Shown here piece after piece: positions 8,866-17,563 of a stretch of 55,617 nucleotides of DNA. The stretch's first letter is position 1, and every line of letters starts with the position of its first letter. A program made the position numbers and the translations under genes. The DNA comes from Acidimicrobiales bacterium (GTDB taxonomy: Bacteria > Actinomycetota > Acidimicrobiia > Acidimicrobiales > UBA8592), in NCBI GenBank assembly GCA_030740795.1, contig JASLWO010000012.1, positions 1-55,617 of the forward strand, in the 5' to 3' direction. Below the pieces are notes generated by a model, which saw nothing but the letters and a program-made list of their open reading frames with translations, searched no databases and was not told the DNA's origin.

Positions 8866-9034
8866 ATGTGAACGTTAGCCGGAATGGTTACGGGCTTACA
8901 TTCTTGCCAAGAGGATTTTATCTTTCTTCAGTCAACGCCGAACTCGCATTTCTTTGTTAACAGAAGAACAGTCATGTTTTGTCTAGAAGGAACATCTTTG
9001 ATGTAATAGAGATATCAGAGAATAGGGGTGGAAG

Positions 9035-9874
9035 ATGACAGGTCGTTTAAATGAGAAAGTAGCGGTAATCACAGGCGCAGGGAATGGGATAGGGAGAGCT
9101 ACAGCCCTTCGTTTCGCGGAAGAAGGAGCAGCAGTTGTAGTCGCTGACATTCAGGATGACAAAGCCCATGAAACCGCTGAGATGGTTAATGAAGCAGGGG
9201 GAAGAGCGCAATCAATAGCTGTGGATGTTACTAGTGGCGCTGACAATGATGCTATGGCCGACCTCGCTCTAGAAGCATTTGGAGGATTGGATTGTTTAGT
9301 TACTGCTGCAGGGATAAGTCACGCAAATTATGTTTCCGGAGATATCGAACCAGACATCAAAAATATTGTCACGAGTCGGGCTGATTATCTTGAAAGACCG
9401 GGTTGGGAATTTGTTGAAGGGGATCCTGACTCTTTTGACAAAGTGCTAAACGTTAACCTCAAGGGAACACTTCTAGGAATGCAGTCTTGCGCGGCGAAAA
9501 TGCTGGAGAGCGGGACCCAAGGGTCGATAGTAACTGTTGCAAGCATCGCTGCGAAACATCCTGATGCAGGCCCAGTGGCTTATACCGTATCTAAAGCAGG
9601 AGTTTGGATGCTCACCAAGAAAGCAGCGCGCATGCTGGGTCCTGTTGGGATCCGTGTTAATTGCATAGGACCAGGATTCATCAGTACCCATATGACAGCG
9701 ATCATAGACCTTATGGATGAGAGCGAAACAGATGCATTTAACGAAATGATTCCACTTGGCCGCAGAGGAGAACCAATTGAAATAGCGAACGCAGCCTTGT
9801 TCCTTTGCAGTGAAGAGTCAAGCTACTTCACGGGAGAAATCCTTCACCCCGATGGCGGATTCTTTACCGAGTGA
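9035..9874 (+). CDS. Short-chain dehydrogenase/reductase (SDR)
   Basis: This 279-residue classical SDR has the cofactor motif TGAGNGIG (13-20), D39-type VVADI after strand 2 (suggesting NAD(H)), the serine in TVASIA and the catalytic AYTVSKAG. The C-terminal LGRRGEPIEIANAALFLCSEESSYFTG is typical. It would oxidise or reduce a hydroxyl/keto group on a lipid or steroid-like substrate. Between strands 4 and 5 it carries an insertion (around NIVTSRADYLERPGWEF) longer than in most 250-residue SDRs, as in some mycofactocin-associated or carveol-type dehydrogenases. It stands alone on the plus strand, and its stop is one base from the stop of the convergent acyl-CoA dehydrogenase. Confidence 0.92.
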   Translation: MTGRLNEKVAVITGAGNGIGRATALRFAEEGAAVVVADIQDDKAHETAEMVNEAGGRAQSIAVDVTSGADNDAMADLALEAFGGLDCLVTAAGISHANYVSGDIEPDIKNIVTSRADYLERPGWEFVEGDPDSFDKVLNVNLKGTLLGMQSCAAKMLESGTQGSIVTVASIAAKHPDAGPVAYTVSKAGVWMLTKKAARMLGPVGIRVNCIGPGFISTHMTAIIDLMDESETDAFNEMIPLGRRGEPIEIANAALFLCSEESSYFTGEILHPDGGFFTE

Positions 9875-9875
9875 A

Positions 9876-11024
9876 CTAAAGCCCCAGATTCCTACCAACT
9901 ATTTCTTTCATAATTTCAGTGGTCCCACCGTAGATACTTTGTACGCGCCCGTCTCTCCAAAGACGAGAAATCGGGTACTCGTCCATGTACCCGTAACCTC
10001 CATGCAGTTGCAAGCATTGGTCAACCGCTCTTTTCTGCAGTTCGGTAGTCCACCATTTAGCCATCGCTGCCTCTTCAGCAGTTAGCTCTCCTTTGTTCAA
10101 GGCTATTGAGCATTTATCTATGAAAGCCCAAGCAAATTCTAATTCGGTCGCGATTTCTGCCATTTTGAATCTACTATTTTGGAAACTTCCAACAGGCTGC
10201 CCGAAAGCTCGCCGTTCTTTAACGTAGTCAAGAGTGAGATCAAAAGCGTATTGAGTTCCTGCTACAGCAGAAACAGCTATGTTTAATCTCTCTTGAGGGA
10301 GGTTAAACATCATGTAGTAAAACCCTTTGTTTTCTTCTCCGAGTAAGTTATTTATGGGGACACGGACGTCGGTGAAAAATAACTCAGCAGTATCTTGACA
10401 GTGTCTGCCTGCCTTTTCTAAGTTGCGACCTCGCTCAAATCCATCCATTCCTCGCTCTACTACAAGTAGTGAAATCCCTCGATGGCGAGCATCTAGGTTA
10501 GTTTTTGCGGCAACGATTACAAGATCACTGTTAATTCCATTTGAGATAAATGTTTTCGCTCCGTTAAGTATGTATGTTTCCCCGTCTTTGATTGCCGTTG
10601 TAGCTATGGATGCCAAATCGGAACCAGTGCCTGGTTCACTCATAGCAATGGCGGTGATCAGCGAACCATCTGTCAGGCCACTCATCCAGCGCTTTTTTTG
10701 TTCATCGTTGCAGTATTCCTTGAAATACGGAATACAAATATCGTTATGAAGCCCGAGACCAGAACCAGCTGCAGCAACACCAGCAAGGTCAAATTCTTCA
10801 CCCATGATCTGGTTGAAGCGGTAGTCGCTTATCCCTCCTCCTCCATATTCCTCGGAAAGGTCAATGCCTAAAAACCCATTTGCTCCAGCTTTTTTGAAAA
10901 GCTCCCTGCTAACGATCCCTTCTTGTTCCCAGAGTTCATTATGTGGAACCATTTCCTTTCGAACAAACTGTCGGAACGTTTCTCTAAAAAGTTGGTGGTC
11001 TTCGTTAAAGATGTTTCGTTTCAT
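9876..11024 (-). CDS. Acyl-CoA dehydrogenase
   Basis: This 382-residue flavoprotein introduces a double bond alpha-beta to the CoA thioester. Motifs: SEPGTGSDLASIATTA (FAD/substrate loop), LNGAKTFISNG, GGYGYMDEYPISRLWRD and, near the end, IYGGTTEIMKEIVGRNL with catalytic E370. Length is standard for short/medium-chain enzymes. Electrons would pass to electron-transferring flavoprotein. The ATG has GGAGAG upstream and overlaps the SurE-like stop by 4 bases, so it is translationally coupled to that phosphatase and the kinase before it. Chain-length preference is not evident. Confidence 0.95.
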   Translation of the reverse strand: MKRNIFNEDHQLFRETFRQFVRKEMVPHNELWEQEGIVSRELFKKAGANGFLGIDLSEEYGGGGISDYRFNQIMGEEFDLAGVAAAGSGLGLHNDICIPYFKEYCNDEQKKRWMSGLTDGSLITAIAMSEPGTGSDLASIATTAIKDGETYILNGAKTFISNGINSDLVIVAAKTNLDARHRGISLLVVERGMDGFERGRNLEKAGRHCQDTAELFFTDVRVPINNLLGEENKGFYYMMFNLPQERLNIAVSAVAGTQYAFDLTLDYVKERRAFGQPVGSFQNSRFKMAEIATELEFAWAFIDKCSIALNKGELTAEEAAMAKWWTTELQKRAVDQCLQLHGGYGYMDEYPISRLWRDGRVQSIYGGTTEIMKEIVGRNLGL

Positions 11025-11821
11025 GGATTCTCTCCAATTCCCCCAGTTGACCGCAAAAATGCCTCAATTGCCTCTGGGGCTTCATGGCTAGCATCTACAA
11101 GAGCTCGGTATCCTGTCAAGCCGGTTACAGAGATGAATCCTTCATCAACGAGTGCTGTGTCGGTATCGGGTTTAAGTTCAACATCTCGAGGGGAAACAAC
11201 TATTTTTAATTTCCCAGGGATGTTACCCTCCAGAGAAGTTTTGGTTGTACCGAAAGCAGCGATTCGCCCCCACTTAACCCCCCGGATTTGTTTGATTGGT
11301 TTGTTTGGAACGTTTATATTCAAAACTGTTTTTCTAGGGGCTTGCATTATCCAATGTGTAGCAGCTGCAGCAATGATCCCGCTTGTTTCCCAAAGCATTC
11401 GGCTACCGCTCCTTTTTTGACTAATTGCTATTCCCGAGATCCCGAAGTTCTGTGCGATCATCGCCGCTCCGATCGTTCCCGAATGAAGAATGCCACGACC
11501 GCAATTAGCTCCATCATTACTTCCAGAGATAACAAGTTCCGGTGGTTCTCCGAAAGTCCCCAGCATTGCAGTCAAAACACAAAATGCTGGAGGGCCATCA
11601 ATGCCCCAAGCATCAACATGTGGCGCATTTGGAATTGAGTATGGCTGAATTTCAAATTCAGCTCCATTATCTAGGGTGCCAACTCCTGCTCCCCACCCCG
11701 ATCTTTCACTTGAAGGAGCTGCCACAGTTACATCGTGACCTTCCTTTGTAAGTGCGAGTGCGAGTGCGTGAAGTCCAAGTGAATGAATGCCATCATCATT
11801 TGTGAGTATAATTCTTGCCAT
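11021..11821 (-). CDS. SurE-like nucleotidase/phosphatase (divergent copy)
   Basis: This 266-residue protein matches the SurE fold: IILTNDDGIHSLGLHAL near the N-terminus gives the metal-binding Asp pair (D9, D10), SERSGWG gives the active-site serine, and SGSNDGANCGRGILHSGTIGAA matches the N/G loop. In ordinary SurE that loop reads SGINPGAN; here Ile and Pro are replaced by Ser and Asp. SurE enzymes remove terminal phosphate from nucleotides and other phosphomonoesters. A second SurE gene lies at 27656. The start codon overlaps the stop of the kinase gene as TAATG, and its stop overlaps the acyl-CoA dehydrogenase start. A kinase and a phosphatase are thus translated together, which suggests a shared small-molecule substrate rather than housekeeping nucleotide salvage. 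Confidence 0.85.
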   Translation of the reverse strand: MARIILTNDDGIHSLGLHALALALTKEGHDVTVAAPSSERSGWGAGVGTLDNGAEFEIQPYSIPNAPHVDAWGIDGPPAFCVLTAMLGTFGEPPELVISGSNDGANCGRGILHSGTIGAAMIAQNFGISGIAISQKRSGSRMLWETSGIIAAAATHWIMQAPRKTVLNINVPNKPIKQIRGVKWGRIAAFGTTKTSLEGNIPGKLKIVVSPRDVELKPDTDTALVDEGFISVTGLTGYRALVDASHEAPEAIEAFLRSTGGIGENP

Positions 11822-12894
11822 TAGAAATCGATCCCTTCAATAAATGATGTCAGCTCATAGTCTGCAGCAGCTGAGAATGTCCTCGTGATGCACTTTTCTA
11901 AAAGCCGTTTACCTCTGTCATTGGAATAGTCAAGATCACTATCAATTACTTGGTTGTATGTCTGGACCATGAGACTGGCTTTAAGGTCAAACCAACAGTT
12001 ATCAATTGTGTAATCATTCACCCCATTAGCGATTAGTTCGTTGTGATAATGGGCGACAAGTTCTTCCCCATGTTTTCTTCGGTCTTCAACTTTGAGGGAG
12101 GCGCTTAACCAATTTGAAATATCCCACGCCCCCCAAAATCGCGTGCAATATTGGAAATCGATCATAGTTACAGACCCATCAGGGCTAAAGAGGTAGTTCT
12201 CGCATCGCGCGTCGTTATGGGTGAAAGTTTGGTTACCTTGAGCGGCTGCCCAGTCTAAGAAGTCTGGATATCGTGGAATGAAATTCTCCACAACTTCTAA
12301 CGTGCGAGTATCTACAATGGGAGCCCAATCTGTCCTGAAATTTTCAAAGAGGTCTGCTGCTAAATTTTTGGACCTTTTGTACATGTCATTATTCATTGGG
12401 GGAAGCCAATCTAAACTATAGAGTTCTTCAGTCTCCCAATAATGTGCATGTAGCTTTGCAAGCATGGAGAAAACCGCTGCAGTTTTATCAATGTCAGCTC
12501 CTGTGATCTGATCCATCACTGTTGTATCTAGAATCTCTTCAATTAGGATCGAAAACGGCACTCCCTCAATAGCTATCTCTGAGAAATAACACTTAGGAAC
12601 CCTAACAGGGAAAGCCTCTTTGTCTTGACTGTAGAAATTTACTTCGCGGAAATAGTATCCCATTGTTTGGCACAGCAAGATGTTCTCTGAAGCTTGAGAC
12701 TGGCATTTCGCCACTATGGTTTTCGGCCCGCTTTGTCCTTGAGCGTAGGTGAGCGAAAGGCGACTTACTTCTCCAAGGATTCCTACCCCTTCGCCTAGGT
12801 CAATCCAGGTGAAGTTAGTTATCTCCCCAAACTCTTCAGGAAGGACTTGGTTAAGCCAGTCCAGAGAGATCTCATTGACAGTTGAAGGAATCAT
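11821..12894 (-). CDS. Ecdysteroid-kinase/phosphotransferase-like small-molecule kinase
   Basis: A 357-residue protein of the protein-kinase-like superfamily. The catalytic loop is FTHNDARCENYLF, with the Asp preceded by Asn rather than Gly, and the metal site VTMIDFQYCTRFWGAWDISNWL uses DFQ instead of DFG/DWE. Both variants are typical of the EcKinase/DUF1679 group, whose animal members phosphorylate ecdysteroids. The N-terminal lobe VVAKCQSQ contains a likely ATP lysine. It would phosphorylate a hydroxyl of a sterol- or terpenoid-like compound; this is inference. It is followed by the SurE-like phosphatase (1-base overlap) and an acyl-CoA dehydrogenase. No Shine-Dalgarno sequence is visible before the ATG. 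Confidence 0.82.
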   Translation of the reverse strand: MIPSTVNEISLDWLNQVLPEEFGEITNFTWIDLGEGVGILGEVSRLSLTYAQGQSGPKTIVAKCQSQASENILLCQTMGYYFREVNFYSQDKEAFPVRVPKCYFSEIAIEGVPFSILIEEILDTTVMDQITGADIDKTAAVFSMLAKLHAHYWETEELYSLDWLPPMNNDMYKRSKNLAADLFENFRTDWAPIVDTRTLEVVENFIPRYPDFLDWAAAQGNQTFTHNDARCENYLFSPDGSVTMIDFQYCTRFWGAWDISNWLSASLKVEDRRKHGEELVAHYHNELIANGVNDYTIDNCWFDLKASLMVQTYNQVIDSDLDYSNDRGKRLLEKCITRTFSAAADYELTSFIEGIDF

Positions 12895-12927
12895 TATTTA
12901 ACAGCAATTCTTGATGACCCAAGAGCG

Positions 12928-13959
12928 TTATACGTTTTTCAATGCTTCCATGACTTCGCGCCACTGTTCAGGGTTGGATTGGCCCGGAGCGTAGAAACTT
13001 AGCCTGTCGATCACATCTCCAAATCTTCTCCCAAGTTCGGGGGCGACTTTATCGGGTTCTCCAACGACAGCGAATGTATTTAAGATCTCGTCATCGATAA
13101 GTGTTCCCATCGTCACCCAGTCTCCTTGTTTGGAGAGTTGGTTAAGTTCTTCTTGAAGACCTCCCCAGCCATGTAAATCAAGAACTCCACGGTACGCAGG
13201 AGTAGAGCCATAGAAAGCGATTTGTTGGCGTGTAGCGACTTCAGCAGCTTTCATTTCTTCTTCGTTTTGTCCCGTTACGACAAAGAATGGTCCTGAGATA
13301 GAGAAATCATCAAGAGATTTTCCTGCTTTCTCTCTACCTTTTGCAATGTTAGGAATTGTGACTTCACGCAGGTATTTCTCGGTAGTAAACCCATGGCAGA
13401 TAATACCATCACAAACTTCCCCAGCGACTTGGGTCATTAGTTCTCCTACTGCAGCTAGGTAAACTTTTGGTGGACCGAAATCCCCTAAGTCTTCTTTGTT
13501 TGGGACAAAGAAAGGGGTCATGAGTGTGTGGGTATAAAAATCGCCTCGGAAATCAAGTCTTGAACCGGTAAGCCAAGAATCCCAGATTGCGCGCATGGCA
13601 GAGATCATTTCACTCATTCGGGCGGCAGGTTTTGACCATTCCATGCTGAAACGTTTGGTGATGTGGGGTTTGATTTGGCTTCCAAGGCCGAGATTGAATC
13701 TGCCCTGACTCAAAGCTTGTAGATCCCATCCTATGTTTGCGAGGACCATTGGGTTCCGAGCGAATGCAACAGCTATAGCAGTTCCAAGTTCAAGTGTTTC
13801 TGTATGTTCAGCAGCTATGGCTAGTGGAAGAAACGGATCATGGCTTGTTTCTGCTGTCCAAATGCCGTCATACCCTCGTTCTTCCTGTGACTTTGCTTCA
13901 CGAGCAATTTTGTCAATATTTGGGGAGAACCCCATTCCTAAACCACCATCTACCTTCAT
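12928..13959 (-). CDS. LLM-class F420-dependent oxidoreductase (TIGR03617-like)
   Basis: This 343-residue TIM-barrel protein of the luciferase-like monooxygenase family has YDGIWTAETSHDPFLPLAIAAEHT, then ELGTAIAVAFARNPM, GRFNLGLGSQ and DGIICHGFTTEKYL. These resemble the mycobacterial subfamily TIGR03617. Members bind coenzyme F420 and transfer hydride to organic substrates. F420 use supports an actinobacterial origin. The ATG overlaps the stop of the NTF2-like gene by 4 bases, so the two are co-translated and may form one catabolic step. Exact substrate unknown; FMN use cannot be excluded by sequence alone. Confidence 0.9.
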   Translation of the reverse strand: MKVDGGLGMGFSPNIDKIAREAKSQEERGYDGIWTAETSHDPFLPLAIAAEHTETLELGTAIAVAFARNPMVLANIGWDLQALSQGRFNLGLGSQIKPHITKRFSMEWSKPAARMSEMISAMRAIWDSWLTGSRLDFRGDFYTHTLMTPFFVPNKEDLGDFGPPKVYLAAVGELMTQVAGEVCDGIICHGFTTEKYLREVTIPNIAKGREKAGKSLDDFSISGPFFVVTGQNEEEMKAAEVATRQQIAFYGSTPAYRGVLDLHGWGGLQEELNQLSKQGDWVTMGTLIDDEILNTFAVVGEPDKVAPELGRRFGDVIDRLSFYAPGQSNPEQWREVMEALKNV

Positions 13960-14435
13960 ACATCTACTCCTTCTACGTTTCGTTCACGCAATTTTTCTGC
14001 GGAACACTGGAACTCTCCTGACAAGTCTTGAGGACCTGAATAGTGTGGCTGCAAGAATCGGCGGCTAAATTTCCAGCCTTCCGTCGTTTTGACATATTGG
14101 TCATCATAATGGGCTAGAAGAATTCCTCGATCTCCATTAGAACGAACGACTTGTTCCTGGATGTACCACCTTCCACTGGCAGTATCTCCAGAAGGGTCAA
14201 CGTCAACTCCACCATTTAGGACAGTCTGAACAGTTGCTTCAAATCCTGTCATTGCTCCGTACCAGAGTTTCTTAATTGCATCCAGACCTTCCACGAGCCT
14301 GCCTCCTCCAAGATCCCAAACAGCATCTTCGGACCATGTTGACGACCATTGCTCCCCATTTCTATGCACCACTGCATCCGCGTATTTGTGGACGAGCATG
14401 GCAATTTCGGAATATGGGTCGTTGGTAGTGGCCAT
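13956..14435 (-). CDS. NTF2-like/SnoaL-like small protein
   Basis: A 159-residue cone-fold protein: EIAMLVHKYADAVVHRNGEQWSSTW, then DAVWDLGGGRLVEGLDAIKKLW, then VDPSGDTASGRWYIQEQ and the late DQYVKTTEGWKFSRR strand. This layout is characteristic of SnoaL_4/nuclear transport factor 2-like proteins, which act as isomerases, dehydratases or hydroxylase partners on polycyclic or steroid-like compounds. ATG preceded by GGAG at 6 bases. First gene of a two-gene unit with the F420 oxidoreductase (4-base overlap). The 130 bases to the divergent gene at 14566 should hold promoters for both. Reaction unknown. Confidence 0.85.
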   Translation of the reverse strand: MATTNDPYSEIAMLVHKYADAVVHRNGEQWSSTWSEDAVWDLGGGRLVEGLDAIKKLWYGAMTGFEATVQTVLNGGVDVDPSGDTASGRWYIQEQVVRSNGDRGILLAHYDDQYVKTTEGWKFSRRFLQPHYSGPQDLSGEFQCSAEKLRERNVEGVDV

Positions 14436-14565
14436 GGAGTTCTCCTTATCAATGATGGGTTAGTAGGAATAAAATTGTTTTGCCCATCGTGGACCTTGAT
14501 AGCCTAAGAACGCTTTAAGATCAATTGTCGTAGCTATATTTGCTATTGGACATTAGGAGGTAGTT

Positions 14566-15588
14566 ATGAAACTCGGGTATAACACTGGCTATTGGAGCGC
14601 TGGGCCGCCACAGGGCGTTGAAAAGGTTATCGCAGAATGCGACAAGCTTGGATTTGAACATATATGGACGGCCGAAGCCTATGGTTCTGATGCGCTTAGC
14701 CCTTTGGCTTGGTGGGGGGCGAATACGCAAAATGTGAAGCTGGGGACAGCAATTATGCAGATGTCAGCTAGGACACCTGCGGCTACGGCAATGGCAGCAA
14801 TAACGATGGACCATTTAAGTGGAGGAAGATTTATTCTTGGTTTAGGTGCTTCTGGTCCACAAGTAGTTGAAGGATGGTATGGAGAACCGTATCCGCGCCC
14901 TTTAGAACGAACGCGTGAATTTGTAGAGATAGTTCGTTCAATTGTTGCCCGTAAGGAACCAGTTGAATTTTCTGGCAACCATTACACGATGCCTCTACCG
15001 GAAGGTACGGGACTTGGGAAACCTCTGAAATCAACAGTCCATCCCCTTCGAAACCAAATTCCAATTTATCTTGCTGCAGAGGGACCTAAGAACGTTGCTT
15101 TGTCGGCAGAAATTTGTGATGGTTGGCTCCCATTATTTTTTGCTCCTAAAGATAATGGCTTCTATAAAGATGCTTTACAGTCAGGGTTTGACGCGGCAAG
15201 TCGTCGTGGGTGGGGTGATTTTGAAGTTGCTTGCACGGTGACCGTTATCCCCGGAGAAGATGTTGATGCATGCGCTGATTTGTTGAGGCCGATGATTGCT
15301 TTATATGCCGGTGGAATGGGCGCAAAAGGCCAGAATTTCCATTACGACGTTTTTGCCCGCATGGGCTTTGAAGAAGATTGCGAGAAGATTCAAGAACTGT
15401 ATCTCGCAGGAAATAAGAAAGACGCCATCGCTTCTGTGCCAACAGAAATGGTTGAAGCTATTTCTTTGATTGGGCCTCCTAACAAAATCAAAGATGAGTT
15501 ATCAATGTGGGAGGAGTCAGTGGTAGATACCATGCTCATCTCTGGTGGCATAGACCTTGTTCATTTCGTTCACGATTTGGTTGGATGA
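14566..15588 (+). CDS. LLM-class F420-dependent oxidoreductase (TIGR03559-like)
   Basis: A 340-residue luciferase-like F420 enzyme. It has FEHIWTAEAYGSDALSPLAWWGA, KLGTAIMQMSARTPAATAMAA, GGRFILGLGASGPQVVEGW and later IYLAAEGPKNVALSAEICDGWLP, matching the Rv3520c-like subfamily (TIGR03559) as I remember it. It would reduce or oxidise an enone or alcohol with F420. A strong AGGAGG lies 7 bases before the ATG, the best ribosome-binding site in this part of the window, suggesting high expression. It begins a plus-strand run with the thiolase-like gene, whose start follows this stop by one base. Confidence 0.92.
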   Translation: MKLGYNTGYWSAGPPQGVEKVIAECDKLGFEHIWTAEAYGSDALSPLAWWGANTQNVKLGTAIMQMSARTPAATAMAAITMDHLSGGRFILGLGASGPQVVEGWYGEPYPRPLERTREFVEIVRSIVARKEPVEFSGNHYTMPLPEGTGLGKPLKSTVHPLRNQIPIYLAAEGPKNVALSAEICDGWLPLFFAPKDNGFYKDALQSGFDAASRRGWGDFEVACTVTVIPGEDVDACADLLRPMIALYAGGMGAKGQNFHYDVFARMGFEEDCEKIQELYLAGNKKDAIASVPTEMVEAISLIGPPNKIKDELSMWEESVVDTMLISGGIDLVHFVHDLVG

Positions 15589-15589
15589 T

Positions 15590-17062
15590 ATGCCCCTAGA
15601 TGACAGGACGCCAATAATTGTTGGCGTAGGACAATACAAGCAGCAATTATCTGAGGTGTCAGAGGCACAGGAACAATACCTGCTTATGGAACAGGCCTTG
15701 CGGGTCGCCGCAGATGATGCGGACTCCACGAAATTGCTGAATTGCATTGACCGCATGCTAGTTATAGGGGGAATGTGGAGTTACCCAGACCCTGGTCGGC
15801 TGATCGCTGAGTCAGTTGGTTCTCCTAACGCAAAAACTTTCTTAACTGCTATGGGCGGCAACATGCCACAAGTCTGTGTAAGCGATTCATGCGAAAGAAT
15901 AGCGGCAGGGGAAATGGAAGTTGCCGTGGTCGTAGGAGGAGAAGCCGTTTACAGTAAAAACAAATTACGGAGAATCGGGCAAGACCTTAAGAAATCAGGA
16001 ACAGATCTAGAACCTGCCAGTAAATTTGGTGGAAATATTCAAATGTCGTCGCAACACGAACGCGACAATGGGTTTTTTATGCCTACTCAGGTATACGCAT
16101 TGTTTGAGTCAACTATTAGAGCCAGCAGGAAAGAAACTCATAAAGAGCATCGTCAAAGGATCTCTTCTCTCTGGGCGGGTATGAATAAAGTAGCTGCGAG
16201 AAATCCCTATGCCTGGGTTCAGACACCTATGTCAGCGGAGGAAATTAAGGAAGTCAGCCCTACAAACCGGATGGTTGGCTACCCGTATACGAAAGCGATG
16301 AATGCAAATTCATTTGTTGATTTTGGTGGGGCAATAATTATCTGTTCGGTCGGGAAGGCTAAGGCTTTAGGAATAGCTTCTGACCGATGGGTCTTCCCTC
16401 ACGCAGCTACTGGTGGTCATGCTTCTTACTTCTTCTCAGAACGGGAAAATTTCTTTGAATCGCCTGCGATACGCCTTACAGGAAACCGTTGTCTTCAACT
16501 CGCTGGTATAACCATTGACGAAATAGGTCCCATGGATCTCTATTCATGCTTCCCTTCAGTTGTGCAAATAACTATGAAAGAACTAGGGATTTCCCCTGAC
16601 CGTGAAGTAACGACGACGGGAGGCTTATCATTTTTTGGAGGCCCGATGAACAGTTATGTCATTCATGCAATTGCCAGTACCGTCGATGCAGTTAGGGAAA
16701 CGGGAGAATTTGGTTTTATTCACGCAAATGGTGGTTACGCAACGAAGCACGCTTGCGCAGTTTATGGAAGCGAACCACCAAAAAAAGATTTCCAACGTGA
16801 AGATCTCCAAAGCGAAATTGACACATATCCAACGAGGACAGTGGATGAAAGCCCTTCCGGTGATTCTGTTATAGAGGCATACACGGTAATGCACGGGAGA
16901 GAAGGGCCCCAGACAGTGTTAATCACGGCAATAATGGCTGATGGAAGACGGGCTCTTACCTCATCAGCGGACCTTTCACTCATCGACTCGATGCTCAAAG
17001 AAGAATTCATAGGTAAAGACTTGGTTTTTGAACCGGATGGGGAATTCCTGATAAAAGGATAG
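15590..17062 (+). CDS. Thiolase-like protein type 1 (TLP1-like; acetyl-CoA acetyltransferase family)
   Basis: This ~490-residue protein begins RTPIIVGVGQYKQ and contains MGGNMPQVCVSDSCERI and EVAVVVGGEAVYS, followed by a C-terminal all-beta extension with GREGPQTVLITAIMADGRRAL. The layout matches type-1 thiolase-like proteins, which add a C-terminal OB-like domain. A Cys-Ser-x-Gly nucleophile motif is not visible where a thiolase has its catalytic Cys, so ordinary thiolysis is doubtful. I chose the ATG at 15590: it follows the upstream TGA by one base. An in-frame ATG at 15557 lies inside the previous gene and would add 11 residues with no ribosome-binding site. Likely role: binding or processing of CoA thioesters with the neighbouring F420 oxidoreductase. 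Confidence 0.83.
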   Translation: MPLDDRTPIIVGVGQYKQQLSEVSEAQEQYLLMEQALRVAADDADSTKLLNCIDRMLVIGGMWSYPDPGRLIAESVGSPNAKTFLTAMGGNMPQVCVSDSCERIAAGEMEVAVVVGGEAVYSKNKLRRIGQDLKKSGTDLEPASKFGGNIQMSSQHERDNGFFMPTQVYALFESTIRASRKETHKEHRQRISSLWAGMNKVAARNPYAWVQTPMSAEEIKEVSPTNRMVGYPYTKAMNANSFVDFGGAIIICSVGKAKALGIASDRWVFPHAATGGHASYFFSERENFFESPAIRLTGNRCLQLAGITIDEIGPMDLYSCFPSVVQITMKELGISPDREVTTTGGLSFFGGPMNSYVIHAIASTVDAVRETGEFGFIHANGGYATKHACAVYGSEPPKKDFQREDLQSEIDTYPTRTVDESPSGDSVIEAYTVMHGREGPQTVLITAIMADGRRALTSSADLSLIDSMLKEEFIGKDLVFEPDGEFLIKG

Positions 17063-17102
17063 ACCTTTAGGCAAAACCTCAAATTTTCGCTATTGTCAAT
17101 GC

Positions 17103-17546
17103 ATGGACCTTGGGGAAATTATCGAAGAATCAAAACGCTTAGGAGAATGGGCACACGTAGCTACTATCAGCCATTCGGGCACCCCATACGTGACACCTGT
17201 ACACCCTTGTTGGGAAGGGGAAATCTTATGGACCATGGTAGGTACGGACTCAGTAAAAGCGAAAAATATTGAATCATCTCCTTTGGTGTCATGCCATTGG
17301 CAGGTAAGTCCAGAGACGAATTTCGATAGTCTAATGATCTGGGGTCAAGCAGAACTCTTTACAGATCTTGAAACCAAAGAACGCCTTTGGGAAGGTGTTT
17401 TTGATTACGACCTAAATGCTTTCGCATCAGGTGGTCCAGCAGAATCTCCAGGTACTGGCTTTATGGCAATCACCCCAACGAAAGCAGTGATCCTAAAGGG
17501 TATGGGGATGGGTGGACGGTTTGAATGGAAAACCTCACAAAACTAA
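17103..17546 (+). CDS. Pyridoxamine-5'-phosphate-oxidase-like split-barrel flavin/F420 protein
   Basis: A 147-residue split beta-barrel protein: WAHVATISHSGTPYVTPVHPCW, then ILWTMVGTDSVKAKNIESSPLVSCHW and GTGFMAITPTKAVILKG. The VATIS..G.P.V.PV motif is typical of the PNPOx-like family, whose actinobacterial members bind FMN, F420 or heme. It could be a deazaflavin-dependent reductase or a chaperone-like flavin binder. It lies 40 bases after the thiolase-like gene and 17 before the P450, so the four plus-strand genes 14566-18778 probably form one transcript. Cofactor undetermined. Confidence 0.8.
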   Translation: MDLGEIIEESKRLGEWAHVATISHSGTPYVTPVHPCWEGEILWTMVGTDSVKAKNIESSPLVSCHWQVSPETNFDSLMIWGQAELFTDLETKERLWEGVFDYDLNAFASGGPAESPGTGFMAITPTKAVILKGMGMGGRFEWKTSQN

Positions 17547-17563
17547 CTTAAGGCGGAGTTCTC

